A DNA stretch of 64,000 bases, from positions 792,272-856,271 of the forward strand of contig NZ_FMUJ01000001.1 in NCBI RefSeq assembly GCF_900100965.1, read 5' to 3'. Shown piece by piece: positions 17,417-25,796 of the stretch. The DNA comes from Variovorax sp. EL159. Lineage in GTDB: Bacteria; Pseudomonadota; Gammaproteobacteria; Burkholderiales; Burkholderiaceae_C. Each line of letters opens with the position of its first letter. Position 1 is the stretch's first letter. The position numbers were made by a program, and so were the translations under genes. The notes under the pieces are model-generated. The model saw only the letters and a program-made list of their open reading frames with translations. It made no database searches and was not told the origin of the DNA.

Positions 17417-18610
17417 TCAGGCCGCGGCGGCCCCGTCGAGCTCGACCGGCGCGATCACCTGTGCCCGGTTGCGCAACCGCAAGGCCAGCACCGTCGCGAC
17501 GCACAGCACGCAGAGCACCACCGTCAGCGTGACGCCCAGCCCGCGCGCATCCGACAGCATGCCGAACAGCGGCGACACCAGCCCGCCCACCGACAGCGCC
17601 AGCCCGAGCGTGATGCCGCTGGCCGTGGCCGGGTTGCGCGGCAGGTAGTCCTGCGCCAGCGTGACCTGTGCCGCGAACGGCAGGAACATGCTCAGGCCGA
17701 GCAGCGCGGTGCAGGCCAGCGCCCAGCCGGCCGTCGGTGCGAGCACGAGGCCCGCAAGCGCCGGCAGCGCGAGCAGATAGCCGCTGCGGATCGTGCCCAT
17801 GCGGCCGATGCGGTCGCCGAGCCAGCCGCCCAGCAGCACGCCCACCGCGCCCGCGGCCGTGAAGCCGGTGAGTGCCGCGGCGCCCTGGAAGGTCGTGCCG
17901 TGCAGGTCGCGGGTGATGCGCAGCGAGAGCATCGACAGCACCGTCACGTAAGGAATCGACCAGCCCACGATGGTCGCGACCAGCAGGCTGAAGGCGCGCC
18001 AGTCGTTGTGCGGCTTCAGCACTTCGCTGCCGGCCTGCTTGCGGGCCAGGGCCGCCGCCGCGGCGCCGGCACCGCCCCGCGCATTGGCCGCCACCCACAC
18101 CACGCCCATCGCCAGCGCCGGCACGCCCAGCAGGTAGCTGTGCGACAGGCCGCCACCGCCGACCACCGTGGCCGCCAGCAAGGGCGCGAACGAGGCGCCG
18201 ATGGTGCCGCCCACCGAGAACACGCTCATCGCCTTCTGCGAGGCGCCGCCAGCCGCGCGGGCCGCCACCGTCGCGGGCGGGTGGTAGGCCGCAATGCCCA
18301 GCCCGCACAGCGCGACCGCGATCCAGGTCAGCAGGTAGCTCTGGCTCAGGCCCGCCAGCACCACGCCCAGCGCCGCCACCAGAAAGCCCGTCGGCACCAG
18401 CCAGCTGCGCGGGTGGCGGTCGGCGTACAGGCCGAACAGCGGCTGCACCACGCTCGACAGGCCGGTGGCCGCCAGCATCAGGCCGCTCACGGCCGTGTAG
18501 CTGTAGCCGCGCTCCAGGACCATGAAGGGCAACAGGGCGGGCACGAGGCCCTGGTAGAGGTCATTGACGGCATGGGTGCCGGTGAGCAGCCCGAGTCGGC
18601 GCTTGTTCAT
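17417..18610 (-). CDS. MFS transporter (Fsr/fosmidomycin-resistance-like)
   Basis: The 397-residue product has about 12 hydrophobic segments and the MFS loop motif GLYADRHPRS near residues 60-70, repeated as GGWLGDRIGRMG near 255. The N-terminal sequence (LTGTHAVNDLYQGLVPALLPFMV) is typical of the fosmidomycin-resistance/arabinose-efflux group of exporters. It lies divergently from the cupin-AraC regulator gene starting at 18706 (or 18670). In related pairs such as E. coli nimR-nimT, the AraC regulator controls the divergent exporter. A drug or metabolite exporter is inferred; the substrate is unknown. Confidence 0.88.
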   Translation of the reverse strand: MNKRRLGLLTGTHAVNDLYQGLVPALLPFMVLERGYSYTAVSGLMLAATGLSSVVQPLFGLYADRHPRSWLVPTGFLVAALGVVLAGLSQSYLLTWIAVALCGLGIAAYHPPATVAARAAGGASQKAMSVFSVGGTIGASFAPLLAATVVGGGGLSHSYLLGVPALAMGVVWVAANARGGAGAAAAALARKQAGSEVLKPHNDWRAFSLLVATIVGWSIPYVTVLSMLSLRITRDLHGTTFQGAAALTGFTAAGAVGVLLGGWLGDRIGRMGTIRSGYLLALPALAGLVLAPTAGWALACTALLGLSMFLPFAAQVTLAQDYLPRNPATASGITLGLALSVGGLVSPLFGMLSDARGLGVTLTVVLCVLCVATVLALRLRNRAQVIAPVELDGAAAA

Positions 18611-18705
18611 TCGATCGCTTCCTTGATTGGTTTTCCGAGTGGAAAGGCATCGTAGGAAGGCGTGCGAAGATGTTCTCGCTACGAATCCACAAGCATCGTC
18701 GAGAA

Positions 18706-19485
18706 ATGGACAAACTCAATCTGCGCCCCGAGCAAGGCGAATCGACGCCGCGCGCCGTCGCCGTGCTGGCGACCGACCCCGAGGGCGATGCCTTCATTCC
18801 GCCGCACACGCACCGGCGCGGCCAGCTCATCCACGCGATCTCGGGCGTGATGATCGTCAGTGCCGTGGCCGGCAGCTGGGTGGTGCCGCCCGGCCGCGGC
18901 GTCTGGGTGCCGCCGGGCATGGAGCACCAGATCCGCATGGCCGGCGAGGTGAAGATGCGCACCGTCTTCGTCGAGCCCGGCACGCGCGCGGACCTGGGCA
19001 GCGAGTGCCGCGTGATCCACGTCGGCGCGTTGCTTCGGCAACTCATCGTCACGGCCGTGTCGGTGCCGCTGGACTACGCGCCCGGCAGCCGCGACGAACG
19101 CGTGATGGAGCTGATCCTCGACGAGATCGAAGCCGCGCCCGCGCTGTCGCTGCACGTGCCGATGCCGCGCCACGCCCGGCTGGCCGTGCTGTGCGAAGAA
19201 CTGGTGCGCGACCCGTCGCTGCCCGCGACGCTCGACGACTGGGCGCTGCGCCTGCACATGAACACGCGCACGCTCGCGCGCCTGTTCCAGCGCGAGACCG
19301 GCATGAACTTCGGCGCGTGGTGCCGGCAGGCGCGGCTGCTGCTGAGCCTGCCCCGGCTGGCGGCGGGCGCGTCGATTCTCGAAGTGGCGCTGGCGCACGG
19401 CTACGAGAGCCCCAGCGCCTTCACCGCGATGTTCCGGCGCACGCTCGGTGTGCCGCCGAGTCTCTACCTGCACCAGGACGAATGA
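18706..19485 (+). CDS. cupin-domain AraC family transcriptional regulator
   Basis: The 259-residue product has an N-terminal AraC-type cupin (about residues 15-120: FIPPHTHRRGQLIHA, VVPPGRGVWVPPGMEHQI). A C-terminal double helix-turn-helix follows (about 165-255), with TLARLFQRETGMNFGAWCRQARL and the second-helix signature ILEVALAHGYESPSAFTAMFRRTLGVPPS. It is one-component sensing of a small molecule in the cytoplasm. The divergent MFS exporter is the likely target. An alternative start at 18670 would add 12 residues; neither has a strong ribosome binding site, so the start is uncertain. Confidence 0.88.
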   Translation: MDKLNLRPEQGESTPRAVAVLATDPEGDAFIPPHTHRRGQLIHAISGVMIVSAVAGSWVVPPGRGVWVPPGMEHQIRMAGEVKMRTVFVEPGTRADLGSECRVIHVGALLRQLIVTAVSVPLDYAPGSRDERVMELILDEIEAAPALSLHVPMPRHARLAVLCEELVRDPSLPATLDDWALRLHMNTRTLARLFQRETGMNFGAWCRQARLLLSLPRLAAGASILEVALAHGYESPSAFTAMFRRTLGVPPSLYLHQDE

Positions 19486-19497
19486 GCGGCCGCCCCG

Positions 19498-20790
19498 CTA
19501 CTTGAACCCGAGCGCGTGCGGCAGCCAGGTGCTCAGCGCCGGCACGAAGGTCAGGATCAGCAGCACCGCGCCGTGCGCCCACAGGAAGGGCACCAGCTCC
19601 TTCACCAGCGCCGACATCGGCACCTTCGACACGTTGCAGGTCACGAACAGCAGCCCACCCACCGGCGGCGTGATCATGCCGAGCGTGAGGTTGAAGATCA
19701 CGATCATCGCGAAGTGCACCGGGTCGACGCCCAGTTTCATGGCCACCGGCGCAAGGATCGGCGCCAGCACCATCACGCCCGGCAGCGGCTCGATGAAGAT
19801 GCCGAACAGCAGCAGGAACACGTTGACGATGATCAGGAACATCCACGGCGAGAGGTTCATGCCCACCAGCCATTCGGCCATCTGCTGCGGAATACCTTCG
19901 ATGGTGAGAATCCACGCGAACGAGGCCGACAGGCCGATGATGATCAGCACCGAGGCCGACAGCAAAGCCGAGCGCGAAAGAATGTCGGGCAGCGCCTTCC
20001 ATTCGAGCGTGCGGTAGACGAACTTGCCGCACACCAGTGCATAGAACACCGCCACCACCGAGGCTTCGGTCGGCGTGAACCAGCCGGCGCGCATGCCGCC
20101 CAGGATGACCACCGGCAGCAAGATGGCGGGAATCGCCTTCCACGTCGTGCGCAGGATCTCGCGCAGCGGCGGCGTTTGCCCGTCGCCCTTGTAGTTACGC
20201 TTCTTCGAGATGTGGAAGTTCACCGCGCACATCGCCACCGCGATCAGGATGCCCGGCAGGATGCCGGCCGCGAACAGCGTGCCGACCGAAACCGTCTCGT
20301 CCTGCAGCGCATAGATGATCATGATGATCGAGGGCGGAATGATCGGCCCCACGATCGCGGTCGAGGCCGTCAGCGCCGCCGCGTACGAGCGGTCGTAGCC
20401 GGCCTTGTCCATCATCTTGATGAGCATCGAGCCCGGCCCCGCTGCATCGGCCAGCGCCGAGCCCGAGATGCCCGAGAAGAAGGTGAGCGACACCACGTTG
20501 GTGTAGCCCATGCCGCCGCGCCGGTGCCCGACGAACTGGCCGGCAAAGCGCAGCAGCACTTCGGTGAGCGAGCCGCCGCTCATCAGCTCGGCCGCAAGAA
20601 TGAAGAAGGGCACCGCCATCAGCGGAAAGCTGTCGATGCCGGTGAAGGTCTCCTTCAGCAGCACGAGCAGCGGGTAGTTCTCCGCCAGGATCAGCGTGGC
20701 GGCCGTGGACAGGCCGAGCGCGAAGGCCACCGGCACGCCGATGGCCAGGAACACGCAGGCGGAAACGATCAGGACAATGCTGGCATCCAT
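19498..20790 (-). CDS. dctM: TRAP transporter large permease subunit (DctM)
   Basis: The 430-residue product is strongly hydrophobic with the DctM family pattern: IGVPVAFALGLS near residue 18, SGSALADAAGPGS near 110-125, SIIMIIYALQ near 155 and MITPPVGGLLFVTCNVS near 375-390. It forms the transport channel for sodium-driven uptake of organic acids. It ends the minus-strand set denD-dctP-dctQ-dctM and starts 10 bp after dctQ. The cognate substrate is not fixed by this subunit; the upstream dehydrogenase suggests a sugar acid. Confidence 0.94.
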   Translation of the reverse strand: MDASIVLIVSACVFLAIGVPVAFALGLSTAATLILAENYPLLVLLKETFTGIDSFPLMAVPFFILAAELMSGGSLTEVLLRFAGQFVGHRRGGMGYTNVVSLTFFSGISGSALADAAGPGSMLIKMMDKAGYDRSYAAALTASTAIVGPIIPPSIIMIIYALQDETVSVGTLFAAGILPGILIAVAMCAVNFHISKKRNYKGDGQTPPLREILRTTWKAIPAILLPVVILGGMRAGWFTPTEASVVAVFYALVCGKFVYRTLEWKALPDILSRSALLSASVLIIIGLSASFAWILTIEGIPQQMAEWLVGMNLSPWMFLIIVNVFLLLFGIFIEPLPGVMVLAPILAPVAMKLGVDPVHFAMIVIFNLTLGMITPPVGGLLFVTCNVSKVPMSALVKELVPFLWAHGAVLLILTFVPALSTWLPHALGFK

Positions 20791-20800
20791 GGTCGTCTCC

Positions 20801-21313
20801 TTACAGCGACGCCGAGGCGTTGGCGTCGAAATGCGCGTCCGACGCGAACTCGCGCCGCAGCACGTAGCCGCGCACCACCAGCAGCCAGTGCACGATCAGC
20901 AGCACGCCGCCGATCAGCATCGCGCTGTAGATGTAGGCAAAGGGAATCTGCGTCACGGCCGTGAGCTGGAACATGGTGCGTTGCATGTACAGCCAGCCAT
21001 ACCAGACCATGAAGCCGAAGAACGCGAACAGCAGTGCGGCCACGAAGGCGCGCAATGCGATGGCCGCCTTTTGCGGCAGCGCGTCCTGCAGATTCTCGAC
21101 CGCGATGTGGCCGCCGTAGCGCAGCACCGGCCCGGCGCCCAGGAAGGTGAGCCAGATCATCATGTGGCGCGACACCTCCTCGGCCCATTCGAGCGACTGG
21201 TTCGTGAGGTAGCGCAAGGCGACGTTGGTGAAGATGATGACCGACATGGCGGCCAGCAGAAGGATCAGCGCCCAGCGGTTGGCGGCAAGAAAGTAGCGCT
21301 CGAAAGCTTGCAC
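20801..21313 (-). CDS. dctQ: TRAP transporter small permease subunit (DctQ)
   Basis: The product, 170 residues if started at the GTG at 21313, has four hydrophobic segments and the DctQ pattern NRWALILLLAAMSVIIFTNV, LRYLTNQSLEWAEEVSRHMMIWL and a conserved Gly-rich region. The family N-terminus (FERYFLAANRW) begins near that GTG. Another GTG at 21358 would add 15 residues; neither has a strong Shine-Dalgarno sequence. The C-terminus carries a short Asp/Ala-rich tail. It sits between dctP and dctM as in most TRAP operons. Confidence 0.88.
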   Translation of the reverse strand: MQAFERYFLAANRWALILLLAAMSVIIFTNVALRYLTNQSLEWAEEVSRHMMIWLTFLGAGPVLRYGGHIAVENLQDALPQKAAIALRAFVAALLFAFFGFMVWYGWLYMQRTMFQLTAVTQIPFAYIYSAMLIGGVLLIVHWLLVVRGYVLRREFASDAHFDANASASL

Positions 21314-21403
21314 GGGGGTGTTCTCGGTTCGGTCGGAAAAACGAAGCGCCCGGCGCACTGAAGCGGGCCGGGCGCGAGGGCGGAAAGTCGGCGGCGCGCG
21401 GGC

Positions 21404-22378
21404 TTACCTGACGTCCGAGATCTTCTTGATGTTGTCCGCGCCGAACTCCTTGGCGTAGCCCACGTAGGCGGGCTTGAGTGCTTCGCGGAAGGCGGCGCCG
21501 TCGACGGTGCGCGTGACCTTCATGCCGTCTTTCTCGAGCTGGGCGATGCCGTTGTTCTCGTCGTCGTTGACCTTCTTGCGCTGGGCGATGGCGGCCTTCT
21601 TCGCAGCTTCGGTGAACACCTTCTTGTCGGCATCCGAGAGCTTGTTCCAGACCTTCGGCGACAGCAGCAGCAGCGCCGGCGAATAGACATGGCCCGTGAG
21701 CGACAGGTGCTTTTGCACCTGCGAGAACTTCGAGGACAGGATCACCGGGATCGGGTTTTCCTGGCCATCGACCGTGCCCTGCTGCAGCGCGCCGAACAGC
21801 TCGGGGAAGGCCATGGGCGTGGGCAGGATGCCGAAGGTGCGGTAGCCGTCCATGTGCACCTTGTTTTCCATCGTGCGCATCTTCAGGCCGGCCGCGTCGG
21901 TGGGCTTGACGATGTCGCGCTTGCTGTTCGTCATGTGGCGAAAGCCGTTCTCGGTCCAGGCCAGCGCGACGATGCCCTTGCTCGGGAACTTGGTCAGGAT
22001 GTCCTGGCCGATGGGGCCGTCCATCACCTTGCGCGCGTGGTCGTAGTCGCGGAACAGGAAGGGGATGTCGACGATCTTGACCTCGGGCACGAAGTTGCCG
22101 ACCGGGCCCGTCGAGGTGTTCAGCAGGTCTTGCGTGCCGAACTGGATCGCCTCGATCTGCTCGCGCTCGCCGCCCAGCGCCGAGTTGGCGAAGTGCTGGC
22201 ACTTGAAGCGGCCCTGGGTGCCCTTTTCGATCTCTTCGCAGAACACCGTGGAGCCGACGCCGTAGTGCGACTCCTTGGAGGTCGCGTAGCCGATCTTCAG
22301 GACGGTCGGTTGCTGGGCAAAGGCAGAAGTGCCCAGGGCGAGCGAAAGGCAGGCGGCGGCGATGTGGCCGATTTTCAT
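21404..22378 (-). CDS. dctP: TRAP transporter substrate-binding protein (DctP)
   Basis: The 324-residue periplasmic protein has a signal peptide (MKIGHIAAACLSLALGTSAFAQQ, cleaved after the AFA). The DctP-family sequence includes GYATSKESHYGVGSTVFCEEIEK near 30, an ILTKFPSKG stretch near 130, the Arg-containing NGFRHMTNSKRDI near 150 and the PTPMAFPELFGALQQGTVDGQENP region near 190-215. The conserved Arg (near residue 153) usually binds the carboxylate of the ligand. The neighbouring denD-type enzyme suggests erythronate or a related four-carbon acid sugar. Confidence 0.93.
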   Translation of the reverse strand: MKIGHIAAACLSLALGTSAFAQQPTVLKIGYATSKESHYGVGSTVFCEEIEKGTQGRFKCQHFANSALGGEREQIEAIQFGTQDLLNTSTGPVGNFVPEVKIVDIPFLFRDYDHARKVMDGPIGQDILTKFPSKGIVALAWTENGFRHMTNSKRDIVKPTDAAGLKMRTMENKVHMDGYRTFGILPTPMAFPELFGALQQGTVDGQENPIPVILSSKFSQVQKHLSLTGHVYSPALLLLSPKVWNKLSDADKKVFTEAAKKAAIAQRKKVNDDENNGIAQLEKDGMKVTRTVDGAAFREALKPAYVGYAKEFGADNIKKISDVR

Positions 22379-22423
22379 GGTGTCTCCGGGATTTTTAGTC
22401 AGGTGCGCGTCAGGCGCACTGGA

Positions 22424-23443
22424 CTATGCAACAGCCGGGAGCTTCACCGCGTCGGGACTTTCACGGACGTATTCGCGAATGACGGCCTCGAAGCTTTCGT
22501 CGGCCGCAAGGCCCAGCGCATGGGCGCGCGCGGTCTGGAAGTGGCCGGGCCAGGTCTTCACGATGCGCTGGATGGCCGGGTCGGGCGTGCGGTCGAGCAG
22601 GGCAGTGGCCGCCTTGCCGGCCACGCGCTCCAGCGCTGCGGCCATGGCGCCGACCGTGGTGGCGAGCGATGGCAGGTTGAGCGCGGTGCGCGGGCCCCAT
22701 TGCACGTCGCTCGCCTCGGCCGCACGCACGATGCCTTCGATGGTGCGGGCCGGCGAGGCAATCGCCACGGGCGTTTCGTCGGGCACCGGGCAGGCCGCGC
22801 GCAGGCCGGCCAGCGGCTCGCGGATCATGCCGCTGAAGAAACCCGAGGCCGCGCCATTGGGCTTGCCCGGCCGCACGCTCACCGTCATCAGGCGCACGCT
22901 GCGCCCGCGCACGAAGCCCTTGCGCGTGAAATCGGCCACGAGCTGTTCGCCGATGAATTTCTGGATGCCGTAGCTGGTTTGCGGCGTCGGCAGCGTGTGG
23001 TCTTCGATCACCTTCGGCAGCGGTTGCTCGGGCGAGTCGCCGAACACGGCGAGCGAGCTGGCGAACACCAGCATCGGCTTCGTGCCGAGCGCGCGCAGCT
23101 TTTCGAGCAGCGCGTGCGTGGCGGCGAAGTTGCTGCGCATGCCGAGGTCGAAGTCGGCCTCGCATTCGCCGCTGACTGCGGCCGCCAGATGAAAGACGGC
23201 ATCGGCTTCGCGCCAGACCGTCGGGTCGGCATCGGCCGCGAGCTGTGCGTTCAGGTCGCCGGTGATCGCGGTGATGCGCGCGTCGGCGGCAAGGTCGGGC
23301 GGCGGCGGGGCGCGGTCCACGAGCGTGATGCGGTCGATGGGCCGGGCGGGTGCGCCCGCAAGGGAAAGCCGGCCCTGTGCGAGCAGGGTGCGGGCCAGGC
23401 GTGCGCCGAGGAAGCCGGCGCCGCCGGTGATGACGATGTGCAT
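22424..23443 (-). CDS. denD: NAD-dependent epimerase/dehydratase family, D-erythronate dehydrogenase-like
   Basis: The 339-residue product has the extended-SDR NAD motif GGAGFLGARLA at residues 7-17 and the catalytic pair Tyr-x3-Lys in SYGIQK near 165. The overall sequence resembles DenD, which oxidises D-erythronate at C2 to a 2-keto acid for later kinase and decarboxylase steps. It is the first gene of the denD-dctP-dctQ-dctM set, 45 bp ahead of dctP. The kinase (DUF1537/OtnK) and OtnC partners are absent here, so the pathway would need genes elsewhere. The specific substrate is inferred from resemblance and context. Confidence 0.85.
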   Translation of the reverse strand: MHIVITGGAGFLGARLARTLLAQGRLSLAGAPARPIDRITLVDRAPPPPDLAADARITAITGDLNAQLAADADPTVWREADAVFHLAAAVSGECEADFDLGMRSNFAATHALLEKLRALGTKPMLVFASSLAVFGDSPEQPLPKVIEDHTLPTPQTSYGIQKFIGEQLVADFTRKGFVRGRSVRLMTVSVRPGKPNGAASGFFSGMIREPLAGLRAACPVPDETPVAIASPARTIEGIVRAAEASDVQWGPRTALNLPSLATTVGAMAAALERVAGKAATALLDRTPDPAIQRIVKTWPGHFQTARAHALGLAADESFEAVIREYVRESPDAVKLPAVA

Positions 23444-23536
23444 GCGGTTTGTCTCCTGTGAAAGGCGAGGATAAGTGCGCTCGCCGGACGCGTGCAGCCC
23501 TGAGGAAAACTGCCCTCGTGCCACAAGAAAAACTGT

Positions 23537-23566
23537 TTGGACGGCGGGCCGGGGTCTCATTAGTCT
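23537..23566 (+). promoter_or_regulatory. candidate sigma-70 promoter
   Basis: TTGGAC at 23537-23542 and TAGTCT at 23561-23566, with an 18-base spacer, sit 44 bases ahead of the NHL-repeat gene start in the divergent region shared with denD. Confidence 0.3.
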
Positions 23567-23609
23567 CGGACCATCGCAACCCGCCTGCCCGCGCACCGCG
23601 CAGCCCGCC

Positions 23610-24479
23610 ATGAACCATGCTGTTGAAGAGCCCGTCTTTTTCATGACCGACGGAAAGTCGAACTACCGCATGGTGCGGCCCTGGCAGAAGCCGTCGCCGC
23701 GCGGTGCCGTCGGCGTCATCAGCCAGTTGGCGCTCGACAGTCGGGGCCGCGTGTTCGTGCTGCAGCGCACGGCACCGCAGTTGCTCATCTATCGCGCCGA
23801 TGGCGAGCTCGACGAGGTGTACGAGAACCCGCGGCTGACCAGCGGCCATGGCCTGTTCATCGATGCGGCGGACAACGTCTACCTGGTGTCGTACGACGCG
23901 CACCAGGTGCTGGCGCTCGATGCGTCGCTGAAGCTGCGCTTCGAACTGGGCGGCTTCAACACGCCGCGCTGGGGGGCGCCCTTCAATCATCCGACCGATG
24001 TGGCGGTGGCGCCCGATGGCGAGATCTACGTGAGCGACGGCTACGGCAACGCCTGCGTGCATCGCTTTTCGGCGGGCGGCGAGCACCTCGGCACATGGGG
24101 CGGCGTGGGGCAGGGGCTGGGCGAGTTCTCCACGCCACATGGCGTCTGGGTGCTCGCCGACAACCGCGTGGCCGTGTGCGATCGCGACAACGACAGGGTC
24201 CAGCTCTTCGACCGCGAGGGTCGCTTCCTCGCGCAATGGACCGGCCTGCTGCGCCCGATGGACATCTGGTCCGATGGCTGCGATGTGTTCGTCACCGAGC
24301 AGGCGCCGCGCGTGACCCGCCTCGACATGTCGGGTGCGGTGCGCGGCCGCTTCCGCAGTTTCGGCGTGTACGGCCACGGCCTGTGGGGCGCGGCCGACGG
24401 CAGCCTCTTCGTCGCCGAGCAGGGGCATGGCCTGCACTGCGTGACGAAGTACGAGCGCATCGGTCCGGCGCAGGCATGA
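23610..24479 (+). CDS. NHL-repeat beta-propeller protein
   Basis: The 289-residue product consists of about six NHL/SMP-type blades, each with a pattern such as HPTDVAVAPDGEIYVSDGYGNACVHRFS (split near residues 115-145) and TPHGVWVLADNRVAVCDRDNDRVQLF (175-200). It has no signal peptide, so it would be cytoplasmic. Related proteins annotated as peptidyl-alpha-hydroxyglycine lyase-like propellers have no proven bacterial function. It is divergent from denD; a lactonase-like role in sugar-acid metabolism is possible but unsupported by residues. A hairpin terminator follows at 24524-24550. Confidence 0.85.
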   Translation: MNHAVEEPVFFMTDGKSNYRMVRPWQKPSPRGAVGVISQLALDSRGRVFVLQRTAPQLLIYRADGELDEVYENPRLTSGHGLFIDAADNVYLVSYDAHQVLALDASLKLRFELGGFNTPRWGAPFNHPTDVAVAPDGEIYVSDGYGNACVHRFSAGGEHLGTWGGVGQGLGEFSTPHGVWVLADNRVAVCDRDNDRVQLFDREGRFLAQWTGLLRPMDIWSDGCDVFVTEQAPRVTRLDMSGAVRGRFRSFGVYGHGLWGAADGSLFVAEQGHGLHCVTKYERIGPAQA

Positions 24480-24520
24480 CGGGCTGAAGGATCGAAGAGA
24501 CGCTGTGTGGCATGCTCGAC

Positions 24521-24550
24521 GCGGGCCACGCCCGTGGCCTTCGTTTTTCC
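24521..24550 (+). terminator. rho-independent terminator
   Basis: GGCCAC-gccc-GTGGCC (24524-24539) is followed by TTCGTTTTT, directly after the NHL-repeat gene and ahead of the DUF1488 gene. Confidence 0.7.
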
Positions 24551-24568
24551 TTTCCAAAGGACCCGTTG

Positions 24569-24847
24569 ATGAGCAAAGTTGAAATGACCGGCATGCAGGC
24601 GTCCCCCGACGGCGTGCAGTTCACGGCCAGCACCGACGGTGCGCAGGGGCTCTTCCTGGTGCCGATCGACATCCTCTCGGACCTGGCGTGTTCGAGCATG
24701 GACTTCGACGACGAGATGATCGAGTCTTTCACCTCCCATGCCAACCTCATCGCGAAAGCGGTGGCGATCACCGTGGCCGAAAACGGCATGCCCGCGCCGG
24801 GCGAGCGGGTCGAACTGCCGCGCAGCGGCTTTCCCAACCTCGACTGA
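24569..24847 (+). CDS. DUF1488-like small protein
   Basis: The 92-residue acidic protein resembles DUF1488: VEMTGMQASPDGVQFTAST near the start, then FLVPIDILSDLA, which is the conserved core of this short family. It is soluble, with no motif pointing to an activity. The ATG at 24569 is preceded by AAAGGA about 8 bases upstream and is preferred over the in-frame ATG at 24512, which lies before the terminator. It stands alone with its own transcription start implied. Confidence 0.75.
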   Translation: MSKVEMTGMQASPDGVQFTASTDGAQGLFLVPIDILSDLACSSMDFDDEMIESFTSHANLIAKAVAITVAENGMPAPGERVELPRSGFPNLD

Positions 24848-24920
24848 CAAGACGGCTCACATCGCCTGCCTCGCGCCAGGCCCGTTCGACTGACTTTCAT
24901 CGACAGGAAAGAAACCCGGC

Positions 24921-25160
24921 ATGTTCACGGTCGTGGTCTTGTGGCTCATTGCCGTGGCGTGGCTGGTGGCGAACGGCATGTTTGCCCAGAAGCCTTCGCC
25001 GCGCTATCGGCGCAGGCGGGCGTTGCTCTCCTGGATCTTCCTGGGCGGATGCGCCGGGGCGCTTGCCGGGCTGGCGGGCGCGGGCTTCTCGCTGCCCGGT
25101 GCCGTTGCCGGCGCCGTCGTGGCCGGCCTGATCGCGCGCAAGCTCGTCGCGAGCGCCTGA
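24921..25160 (+). CDS. small two-segment membrane protein
   Basis: The 79-residue protein has one hydrophobic helix at residues 1-16 (FTVVVLWLIAVAWLVANG) and a longer glycine/alanine-rich hydrophobic stretch at about 35-70. Both are joined by a basic loop KPSPRYRRRR that would face the cytoplasm. AGGAAAG about 10 bases before the ATG supports translation. No family is recognised. It may be an inner-membrane accessory protein; nothing adjacent indicates a partner. Confidence 0.65.
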   Translation: MFTVVVLWLIAVAWLVANGMFAQKPSPRYRRRRALLSWIFLGGCAGALAGLAGAGFSLPGAVAGAVVAGLIARKLVASA

Positions 25161-25375
25161 GCCGGCGCCGGTTCAGGCGGCCCGGATACCCTGTTCAGGG
25201 GATGCGCCCCGTTCGCCGCTGAGCGAAACTGGCGCGCGCAAAACGCAGGCAGCGTCGCTGTGCCCGCTCATCTTTCGACAGATGGGCTTCGGGTGCTGGT
25301 GTTGCAGGACGCGCCGGGCCGTCGGCCCGCGATCCGCGATCGACCTCCTCGCGATTCAACGACAAGGAAATCTCT

Positions 25376-25648
25376 GTGCCCGGTTCCCCTTGGAGCGATG
25401 ACGCGCCGCGTCCGCATGCGACGGCAATCTCCGTCGATCTGCGCGGTGGCTGGTCGTGCGCGTTCCACTTCCGGCAAACCGCCGGCGGCAGCTATGCCGG
25501 CGTGGCCGAGATCGCGTTCGATGGCCTGCGCAGAGGGTCGCTCGTCATCATGCAGCAGCCTTCGCCGGACGCGGCGGTCGCGCGCGCCAGGCTGCGGGCC
25601 AAGCAGTTCGTCAGCTCGCGGTCCTCAGTGGGTTACATCCCCACGTAG
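25376..25648 (+). CDS. hypothetical protein, 90 aa
   Basis: A GTG at 25376 preceded by AAGGAA (about 7 bases away) opens a 90-codon frame. The product has an N-terminal segment with beta-strand pattern (AISVDLRGGWSCAFHF) and a helical C-terminus ending SSVGYIPT. It has no signal peptide. No family is recognised, but the strong ribosome binding site and core-like codon use favour a real gene. Its 3' end overlaps the diverged copy of the ETF-QO gene 3' end on the opposite strand. A Gly/Cys-rich hairpin near 25312-25330 precedes it. Confidence 0.55.
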   Translation: MPGSPWSDDAPRPHATAISVDLRGGWSCAFHFRQTAGGSYAGVAEIAFDGLRRGSLVIMQQPSPDAAVARARLRAKQFVSSRSSVGYIPT

Positions 25649-25735
25649 TTCGGGCTGCCGTCGCCTTCGGGCGTGATCCGCATGCGGTTCTGCGTCGGGT
25701 TCTCCATGCCGCGGGTGTTGGAGGGATCGATATAG
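25633..25735 (-). pseudogene. diverged copy of the 3' end of the ETF:ubiquinone oxidoreductase gene
   Basis: Read on the minus strand, this encodes ENPTQNRM-RITPEGDGSPNYVGM followed by a stop. It closely parallels DPTQNIVWVTPEGGGGPNYVGM at the end of the ETF-QO gene at 28609. The nucleotide match over about 73 bases is roughly 80%, and the first 18 bases (25636-25653 and 28612-28629) are identical. No upstream coding capacity for the rest of the enzyme remains; a stop codon lies about 50 codons before the end. It is best read as a remnant of a duplication flanking the block at 25.8-28.6 kb. Confidence 0.6.
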
Positions 25736-25796
25736 TGTGGTCCGACCCCGAACCGAACACCGGTCGCATGGGCATGCAACGAGAGGAGGGAACTTC

